Positions 43,410 through 48,645 of a DNA stretch of 48,645 bases are shown here, in pieces. Source of the DNA: JACRBK01 sp964427955 (GTDB lineage: Bacteria > Chloroflexota > Anaerolineae > Aggregatilineales > Aggregatilineaceae); NCBI GenBank assembly GCA_964427955.1, contig CAYRWY010000006.1, forward strand, positions 1-48,645. The letters are read 5' to 3'. How positions within the stretch are numbered: the stretch's first letter is position 1; every line of letters starts with the position of its first letter. Position numbers and translations under genes: made by a program. The notes below the pieces were generated by a model. The model was not told the origin of the DNA. It did no database searches and was given only the letters and a program-made list of their open reading frames with translations.

Positions 43410-43778
43410 CTAGGCCTGGTCAGGGCTTGCCGTTAAAAACTCCACATCTTCAATGTGGACATTGACCGATTCGACCTTCATTCCCAAGAGGTCGCGAATG
43501 GACCGTGCGACGGACTTTTGTATTTGTACGCTCATCTCGCGCATATTGGTCGCCGCGTCGGCCACGACGTACAGGTGGGCGGTGACGATCCCGTCCTCAA
43601 TGGAGATCTGAACGCCGTTGGCAGAAGGCACACGACGCAGCAGCCGGTCCACGCCCCCTGGCGTGCTGCCCATGCGAATCACACCCGGTACTTCGACCGT
43701 CGCGAGGCGCACAATCGTCAACAGCACGCCGGGCGCGATGGTCACGGTATCGTTGGGATGTCGAGGGGTCACCATCAT
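43410..43778 (-). CDS. Asp23/Gls24 family protein
   Basis: This protein of about 122 residues has the Asp23/Gls24 fold signature: VTIAPGVLLTIVRLATVEVPGV, then a Gly-rich turn, VTAHLYVVADAATNMREMS and VQIQKSVARSIRDLLGMKVESVNVHIEDVEF. In Firmicutes such proteins lie at the membrane and affect envelope stress; elsewhere the role is unclear. I use the ATG at 43778 preceded by GAAGGA; an ATG at 43835 would sit only about 4 bases after the predicted transcription start. nusB follows after 17 bases, a common pairing. Confidence 0.85.
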   Translation of the reverse strand: MMVTPRHPNDTVTIAPGVLLTIVRLATVEVPGVIRMGSTPGGVDRLLRRVPSANGVQISIEDGIVTAHLYVVADAATNMREMSVQIQKSVARSIRDLLGMKVESVNVHIEDVEFLTASPDQA

Positions 43779-43811
43779 CTGCTCTTTTTCCTTCAAACTG
43801 CGTTGAACAAA

Positions 43812-43854
43812 CCACGCCAAGTCATCGAGCAACATTGGCGTGGTTATTATATCA
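43812..43854 (-). promoter_or_regulatory. Extended -10 promoter with inverted repeat at the transcription start (asp23-nusB)
   Basis: On the minus strand TGATATAAT gives a consensus extended -10 (hexamer 43851-43846); no good -35 is present. A perfect 9-bp inverted repeat, CCACGCCAA/TTGGCGTGG with 14 bases between arms, occupies 43843-43812, starting just upstream of the expected start near 43839. It could be an operator or a 5' mRNA stem-loop. Confidence 0.5.
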
Positions 43855-43876
43855 CGATCCCCTTAGAAATGGACGG

Positions 43877-44623
43877 TTAACTCATCACCAGTCCACCATC
43901 GACCGAAAGCACCTGCCCGGTGATGTAGCCCGCTTCGGAGGATACCAGGAAGGCCACCGCGTAGGCCACGTCGTCCACCGTGCCCGAATGCCCCATCGGG
44001 ATGTACTTGGACAGCTCTTCCAGAATTTCGGGAGGCATCTTTTCGGTCAGCGCCGTTTTGATGAAACCGGGGGCGACCGCATTGACTGTGATCCCGCGTG
44101 ACGCGACTTCGCGCGCCAGAGCTTTGGTCAGGCCAATCATGCCTGCCTTGCTGGCGCTGTAGTTGGTCTGGCCCATCTGGCCCATCAGGCCGCTGGCGCT
44201 GGACATATTCACGATACGCCCGTACTTCTTGCGCATCATGGCGCGGGTGACGGCTTTGGAGCACAACCAGGCGCTCTTGAGATTGACCCGCTGGATGAAG
44301 TCCCACTCCTCTTCGGGCATCCGCACGATCAGGTTATCGCGCGTCGTCCCGGCGTTGTTGACCAGGATGTCCACCTGACCAAAGGTATCCAGCACGGTTT
44401 TGACCATGTTCTCGACCTGCTCGCCATCACTGACGTCCGCCGTGATCGCCAGGCCATCGCCGCCCAACGCGCGGATTTCGGCCAGGGTGTCGTCGGCACA
44501 GCAGCCGGTGATGTCGTTCGTCACGATTTTGGCCCCCCGCTGGGCGAGTTCCAGCGCGATCCGCTTGCCGATCCCCTGCCCGCTGCCCGTCACAATCGCA
44601 ATACGGCCATTTAAGTCAGACAT
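43877..44623 (-). CDS. fabG: 3-oxoacyl-ACP reductase-like short-chain dehydrogenase
   Basis: This 248-residue SDR has the cofactor motif TGSGQGIG, NNAG at about 89-92, and the catalytic Ser142, Tyr155 and Lys159 (YSASKAG). It is close to FabG in all family blocks, including the late PGFIKTALT and GYITGQVLSVDGG. It would reduce 3-oxoacyl thioesters with NADPH. The neighbour 77 bases upstream is a MaoC-type hydratase, so the pair could handle (R)-3-hydroxyacyl intermediates outside classical fatty acid synthesis. Confidence 0.88.
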   Translation of the reverse strand: MSDLNGRIAIVTGSGQGIGKRIALELAQRGAKIVTNDITGCCADDTLAEIRALGGDGLAITADVSDGEQVENMVKTVLDTFGQVDILVNNAGTTRDNLIVRMPEEEWDFIQRVNLKSAWLCSKAVTRAMMRKKYGRIVNMSSASGLMGQMGQTNYSASKAGMIGLTKALAREVASRGITVNAVAPGFIKTALTEKMPPEILEELSKYIPMGHSGTVDDVAYAVAFLVSSEAGYITGQVLSVDGGLVMS

Positions 44624-44700
44624 GAATGTCGCTCCTTTAAACCAATCTTTGCTACAAGCTGAACACTCAACTTTCGTGGACGTTGCTCTGGCGTGTCAAA

Positions 44701-45099
44701 TCACTCCGGCGCGAGGACGACTGCCTCGCCGGTCAGCACGACGGCGCCCTGCTGGTTGGTGCAGGTAGTCTCCAGCGTCGCGATCCGCTTATCCTCGCGA
44801 TACTTCGTCACGGTGACCGTGGCGGTAATGGTATCGCCGACGAAGACCGGTGCTTTGAACTGGAGAGACTGGCTGAGATAGATCGTGCCCGCGCCGGGCA
44901 GATCGTTGGCCAGCGCCGCCGAGATCAGGCTGGCGGTGAGCATCCCGTGGACGATGCGCCGTCCAAAGCGTGTCGTGGCGGCATAGGCATCGTCCAGGTG
45001 GACCGGGTTATGATCCCCGCTCACCTGCGCGAACCCGGCCACATCCTCCGGCGTGAAGGTTTTGGTACGGGTCACACTGGCACCCACTTCGAGAGACAT
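44701..45099 (-). CDS. MaoC-like (R)-specific enoyl-CoA hydratase
   Basis: This 132-residue single hot-dog protein carries the hydratase 2 motif: FAQVSGDHNPVHLDD with catalytic Asp29 and His34, followed by RIVHGMLTASLIS. This matches PhaJ-type hydratases, which make (R)-3-hydroxyacyl-CoA. It lies upstream of fabG on the same strand and 21 bases after the HAD gene. No polyhydroxyalkanoate synthase is in the window, so the pathway remains open. Confidence 0.87.
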   Translation of the reverse strand: MSLEVGASVTRTKTFTPEDVAGFAQVSGDHNPVHLDDAYAATTRFGRRIVHGMLTASLISAALANDLPGAGTIYLSQSLQFKAPVFVGDTITATVTVTKYREDKRIATLETTCTNQQGAVVLTGEAVVLAPE

Positions 45100-45120
45100 A
45101 TCGTGCTTCCTTTCCAGCGA

Positions 45121-45768
45121 TCACGCTTTCGACAACGCCAACACCTGCTCGACCGTGACAGCGTGCAGTCCCTGGCAGACCAGATGGGCTTTTCCCACCC
45201 GCTCGACCGGACCTATGCCCACACACTGCATCCCTGCCGCCAGGGCCGCGTCGACCCCCGCTTCGGCATCTTCAAACACCACGCATTCGGCGGCAGGCAC
45301 GCCGAACCCGCCAGCGACCCACACGAACAGGTCCACCGCGGGTTTCGTATTCACCACGGAATAACCATCGCCTAAGACATCAAAGAGAGGGGTAATCTGG
45401 AGACTGTCGAGCACGGGGCGGGCGTTGCGGCTGGCCGACGCCAACCCCACCTTGACCCCGGCCACGCGGGAGGCTTCGAGAAATTCCCGCGCGCCGGGCA
45501 GCAGGTCTTGGGGGGTCATGGTGGACAGGAAGGCCGTATAGTAGCCGTTCTTGCGATCCATCCAGGCGGTAGCGGTCGCTTCATCGATCACCCGCCCCTT
45601 CAGCAAGCGGCGCAAACTCTCACGGCGCGAAACCCCGCGCAGTTGCTCGTTGTCCTCACGGGTGAAGGGGATGCCTTCTTCGTCGGCCAGTCGTTTCCAG
45701 GCGCGATAATGGTATTCCGCGGTGTCGGTGATCACACCGTCCAGGTCAAAGATGAAGCCTTTGAGCAT
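45121..45768 (-). CDS. Beta-phosphoglucomutase-like HAD phosphatase
   Basis: This 215-residue HAD protein has motif I FDLDGVITDT with nucleophile Asp8 and acid/base Asp10, the C1 cap helix bundle, motif II ASASRN, motif III Lys in NTKPAVD and motif IV VFEDAEAGVDAA. The DGVITDTAEYHYRAWK start is that of beta-phosphoglucomutases, which interconvert beta-glucose 1- and 6-phosphate. Because no maltose or trehalose phosphorylase is nearby, a sugar phosphatase role is equally possible. GGAGGGG precedes the ATG. Confidence 0.84.
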   Translation of the reverse strand: MLKGFIFDLDGVITDTAEYHYRAWKRLADEEGIPFTREDNEQLRGVSRRESLRRLLKGRVIDEATATAWMDRKNGYYTAFLSTMTPQDLLPGAREFLEASRVAGVKVGLASASRNARPVLDSLQITPLFDVLGDGYSVVNTKPAVDLFVWVAGGFGVPAAECVVFEDAEAGVDAALAAGMQCVGIGPVERVGKAHLVCQGLHAVTVEQVLALSKA

Positions 45769-45794
45769 AGCCCCTCCAGAGGTTTGACGTTTGA

Positions 45795-45839
45795 ACACTG
45801 GCGGCAATTTTGCCTGTTTTCAAACAACTTTGCCAGTGT
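45795..45839 (-). other. Inverted repeat between phoU and the HAD gene
   Basis: ACACTGGC/GCCAGTGT (8 bp perfect) encloses 29 bases in the 87-base spacer. It may end the pst-phoU transcript, but there is no T-run directly after it. Confidence 0.35.
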
Positions 45840-45855
45840 CGAACGCCGCCCGAGG

Positions 45856-46539
45856 CTAGCTCCCTGGATCGCTCACTTCGACCACTTCGCCGGTCACCAT
45901 GAAAATCACGCGCTCACAGATATTCGTGATCCGGTCGGCGGACCGTTCCAGGTTGTGAGACACCCACAGCAAATAGGTGGCACGGCTGATGTTGTGCGTA
46001 TCCTGGATCATGAACGTCAGAAGCTCGCGATATACCTGGTCGTTGAGCTGATCCACTTCGTCATCGCGATCGAGAATGCGCTGAGCCTGCGCGGCGTCCC
46101 AGTTGATATAGGCCGTCAGGCTGGCGCTCAGCATTTCCCGGCTGATCTCGGCCATGCGTGGAATGTCGATCAGCGGCTTCAACATCGGTTCTTTGGCCAG
46201 TTCCACCGCCAGCTTGGCGACACCTTCGGCATGATCGCCGATGCGCTCCAGCTCGACCACGATGTGGATCGCGGTGACAATCGAACGCATATCGCGCGCG
46301 GTGGGCTGCTGGGTGGCCAACAGCAGGTAGCATTTCTTCTCGATGTTGTAGCGGGCGGTGTTGATATTGACGTCGTCCCGAATGACCTGGCGCGCCAGGT
46401 CCACGTTCTGTTCCTTGAGCGCCTGCACGGACAGCTCGATGGCCTTGTCCACCACGAAACTGAGCTTCAGCACGTCGTCGCGGAGCAGGGTGAGTTCGTG
46501 ATCCAGGGCACTACGCGATTTAGAGGATGTGTCGACCAT
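45856..46539 (-). CDS. phoU: Phosphate signalling protein PhoU
   Basis: This protein of about 227 residues is all-helical, with two three-helix repeats bearing the metal-binding E..RIGDHAEG and E..ADRITNICE motifs. PhoU connects the Pst transporter to the phosphate-sensing kinase and limits phosphate uptake. The ATG at 46539 has GGAAG upstream; another at 46551 is possible. It follows pstB by 18 bases, completing the pstA-pstB-phoU order. Confidence 0.93.
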   Translation of the reverse strand: MVDTSSKSRSALDHELTLLRDDVLKLSFVVDKAIELSVQALKEQNVDLARQVIRDDVNINTARYNIEKKCYLLLATQQPTARDMRSIVTAIHIVVELERIGDHAEGVAKLAVELAKEPMLKPLIDIPRMAEISREMLSASLTAYINWDAAQAQRILDRDDEVDQLNDQVYRELLTFMIQDTHNISRATYLLWVSHNLERSADRITNICERVIFMVTGEVVEVSDPGS

Positions 46540-46557
46540 TTTCGCTTCCATTTCGGT

Positions 46558-47349
46558 TCAGCCAAACCGTCCGGTGATATAGTCTTCCGTACGCGAGTCG
46601 GTGGGATGGGTGAAGATCCGGTCCGTTTCGCCATACTCGATCATTTCACCGGCCCGAGTCTGGTCGGAGAGCATGAACGCCGTGTAATCGGAAACACGAG
46701 CGGCCTGCTGCATGTTGTGCGTGACGATAACGATAGTATAGTTTTGTTTGAGTTCGCGCATCAAGTCCTCGATCCGCAGCGTGGCGATTGGGTCCAGCGC
46801 GGAGCAGGGTTCGTCCATCAAGATGATCTCCGGTTCGACGGCCAGCGCGCGCGCAATGCATAACCGCTGCTGCTGTCCGCCTGACAGGGCCAGCCCGGAT
46901 TTCTTCAGATCGTCCTTGACCTCGTCCCACAAGGCCGCCTGCCGGAGACTGCGCTCGACGATTTCGGTCAACTTCACCCGATCCCGCAGCCCCAGGATGC
47001 GCGGGCCATACGCGACGTTATCGAAGATCGACTTCGGGAACGGGTTGGGCTTCTGGAAGACCATCCCCACCCGGCGGCGGACCTCAACCGGATCAATCGC
47101 GGGATCGTACAGGTTTTGCCCGTGAAACAGCACGGCGCCTTCCATGTGCGAGCTGGGCACCAGTTCATTCATCCGGTTCAGGGCGCGCAGCAGCGTGCTC
47201 TTGCCGCAGCCCGACGGTCCGATCAGGGCGGTGATCTTGCGGCTTTCGATCTTCAGGCTGACATTACGCACGGCCAGAAAACTGCCGTAGTAGATGTTGA
47301 GATTCTGAATTTCGAGCGCGTATTGGCTCTCGATTTGAACGGCGGTCAT
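46558..47349 (-). CDS. pstB: Phosphate ABC transporter ATPase
   Basis: This 263-residue ATPase energises high-affinity phosphate import. Walker A is GPSGCGKST, the signature is LSGGQQQRLCIARAL, Walker B IILMDEPCSALDP, and the switch His is in VTHNMQQAARVSDYTA. These are the typical PstB forms (EPCSALDPI, TGRFG C-terminus). The ATG overlaps the pstA stop by 4 bases. Confidence 0.96.
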   Translation of the reverse strand: MTAVQIESQYALEIQNLNIYYGSFLAVRNVSLKIESRKITALIGPSGCGKSTLLRALNRMNELVPSSHMEGAVLFHGQNLYDPAIDPVEVRRRVGMVFQKPNPFPKSIFDNVAYGPRILGLRDRVKLTEIVERSLRQAALWDEVKDDLKKSGLALSGGQQQRLCIARALAVEPEIILMDEPCSALDPIATLRIEDLMRELKQNYTIVIVTHNMQQAARVSDYTAFMLSDQTRAGEMIEYGETDRIFTHPTDSRTEDYITGRFG

Positions 47350-48645
47350 GATAATCTCCTGCTAAAACGGTTGCGCAAAACCACGGCGAATGAATTCAAG
47401 GCCAGCAGCACGATCATCAGGACCACGATGGCCGCCGCCGCGACATTGCGGAACTCGGCCTGGGGCAGGGTGGTCCAGCGGTAGATCAACAGCGGAATCG
47501 CCGTGAAAATCGAGAAGGGGCCTTTGGGGTCCTGGGTCAGATAGGTCGCGCCGCCCACCAGGATCAGCGGGGCGGTTTCGCCGAGCGCGCGCGAGATCGC
47601 GAGAATAGTCCCCGTGAGGATGCCGGGCATCGAATAGGGCAGCACGTGATGCCAGATCGTCTGCCATTTGGTCGCGCCTAACCCGTAGCTGGCCTGGCGC
47701 AGCGAGGCAGGCACCGCGCGGATCGCTTCCTGCGCATTGATGATGATCAACGGCAGCACCAACAGCGCCAACGTGAACGACGCGGAGACGATGGTACGCC
47801 CGTTGGCGGTATCCGTCCCAAAGAGGTTCCCGCTGGTCAGCGACTCCAGCGTGCGGACGAAAATCGCCAATCCCAGCATCCCATAAATGATCGACGGAAC
47901 GCCGGCCAGATTGTTGATGTTGGTCTGGATGATCCGGTTCAGGGCGTTATCAGCAGCGTATTCTTCCAGGTAAATCGCCGCGCCCACACCGATCGGGAAG
48001 GCCACCGCAATCGTGAAGAGGATGATGATCAACGAGCCATAAATAGCGGGACGCAGCCCCGTGGTGTCGGGCTTGCGCGGGTCCAGCGGGCTGGTGATGA
48101 ATTTCCAGTTGATCCACGTTTTCCACTCAAGATGGGCCTTAGGATATTTGGTCTGCAACACGGTGTCGATGTCGTCGCGCTTGACCAACGATTCCCACAG
48201 GGACCACCCCTGCACCACTTCGGGGGCCAACACCTCGGTATAGATCAAGTCCTGGAGAGCGCCGTCGCTCAAATTGCGGGTCAGCAGATCGGCGGCCTGC
48301 ACGGCGTCAAGCTGGTTGAACAGGGTGTCGCCCAGGGCCTCGGGATAATCCTTGCTCTTCAAAACCTGGCTGACGGGCTGCTGGCTCAGGTTGGAATAAG
48401 CTGCCTCGTTGGCTTTGACGACCTTTTGCAACACAAACAGGCGCAGCCGGGTCGAGCGCACGTTCCCGGCCAGCACCTCCCCTAGTTCCGCCTTGGAAAG
48501 CTGATCCAGGGGCCGCCCGGTCGCCTGGCCGTTGATCGTCAGCGTCTCTGGCTCCACCGCGTATTGGACGGCGGTCAACCCGACGGTCTTATTCGCAATC
48601 GTCCACAGCAGCGTCGCGAGCGAGACCAGTGCGATCACCACCGCG
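47346..48645 (-). CDS. pstA: Phosphate ABC transporter permease PstA, N-terminus outside the window
   Basis: The frame runs off the end of the window, with about 432 residues visible. The C-terminal two thirds carry the permease core: GVGAAIYLEEYA, NNLAGVPSIIYGMLGL, and the ATPase-contacting SYGLGATKWQTIWHHVLP and ISRALGETAPLILVG. Between the first visible membrane span and the core there is an extra hydrophilic segment of about 160 residues, rich in Gln, Leu and Asp, absent from E. coli PstA and probably outside the membrane. pstB overlaps the stop by 4 bases; pstC and pstS would lie beyond the window. Confidence 0.92.
   Translation of the reverse strand, partial: AVVIALVSLATLLWTIANKTVGLTAVQYAVEPETLTINGQATGRPLDQLSKAELGEVLAGNVRSTRLRLFVLQKVVKANEAAYSNLSQQPVSQVLKSKDYPEALGDTLFNQLDAVQAADLLTRNLSDGALQDLIYTEVLAPEVVQGWSLWESLVKRDDIDTVLQTKYPKAHLEWKTWINWKFITSPLDPRKPDTTGLRPAIYGSLIIILFTIAVAFPIGVGAAIYLEEYAADNALNRIIQTNINNLAGVPSIIYGMLGLAIFVRTLESLTSGNLFGTDTANGRTIVSASFTLALLVLPLIIINAQEAIRAVPASLRQASYGLGATKWQTIWHHVLPYSMPGILTGTILAISRALGETAPLILVGGATYLTQDPKGPFSIFTAIPLLIYRWTTLPQAEFRNVAAAAIVVLMIVLLALNSFAVVLRNRFSRRLS

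Overview
The window is 48.6 kb of GC-rich bacterial chromosome with two 100-N scaffold gaps (29971-30070 and 42861-42960). Nearly all of it is housekeeping metabolism; I see no phage, insertion sequence, CRISPR array, rRNA or tRNA. The gene content fits a member of the Chloroflexota, possibly Anaerolineae-like: a LysW-carrier lysine pathway, a non-pyrrolysine MttB-family protein, a tungsten/molybdenum aldehyde oxidoreductase, a Thr/Pro-rich lipoprotein, a cyclic-2,3-diphosphoglycerate-synthetase-like GTPase and a PstA with a large extracytoplasmic insert. This placement is an inference from content, not from a search.

Layout. 1-5512: the end of a trp operon (trpE-G-D-C-F-B-A) with a terminator. 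5568-12431: a GH36 alpha-galactosidase, an MFS exporter, a secreted esterase, a Lon-substrate-binding-domain protein, a HAD hydrolase and a YihY-type membrane protein. 12432-15344: a minus-strand operon of ABC ATPase, ABC-2 permease and SAM methyltransferase, behind a 300-nt leader with a good promoter, a small ORF and two tandem intrinsic terminators. 15384-18529: acyl-CoA dehydrogenase with EtfB and EtfA. 18551-20586: coaBC and coaX, two coenzyme A genes facing each other with overlapping stop codons. 20651-22781: a membrane-anchored methyltransferase with a zinc ribbon, and a second MFS protein. 22823-31970: lysine biosynthesis by the alpha-aminoadipate/LysW route (lysW-X-Y-Z-J, homocitrate synthase, lysT-U, homoisocitrate dehydrogenase, lysK), interrupted by one assembly gap. 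31980-37383: a small hypothetical protein, then an MttB-family methyltransferase, an AOR-family oxidoreductase and an amidohydrolase. 37432-42722 (minus): lipoprotein, Thr-type asparaginase, receiver-histidine kinase, alpha/beta hydrolase and the cDPG-synthetase-like GTPase. 42961-48645 (minus): nusB, Asp23-family protein, fabG, MaoC-type hydratase, beta-phosphoglucomutase-like HAD, phoU, pstB and pstA.

The most striking signal is the lysine leader at 22823-23195. One promoter is followed by two consecutive attenuator modules. Each has its own Shine-Dalgarno-preceded small ORF with paired AAG lysine codons (KKECKK in the first, KKSKK in the second), its own intrinsic terminator, and a segment beginning at the leader stop codon that can pair with the 5' arm of that terminator. 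This is the expected geometry for ribosome-mediated attenuation, used twice in series ahead of lysW. A second leader with the same logic, but no obvious amino-acid bias, precedes the ABC transporter operon at 15071-15344; there a segment inside the leader ORF can pair either with its own ribosome-binding region or with the first terminator. Attenuation by translated leaders may therefore be a general regulatory habit in this organism.

Between them the genes cover tryptophan synthesis from chorismate, lysine synthesis from 2-oxoglutarate (the aminoadipate aminotransferase LysN is not in the window), the first three steps of CoA synthesis, acyl-CoA oxidation with its electron carrier, and phosphate uptake.
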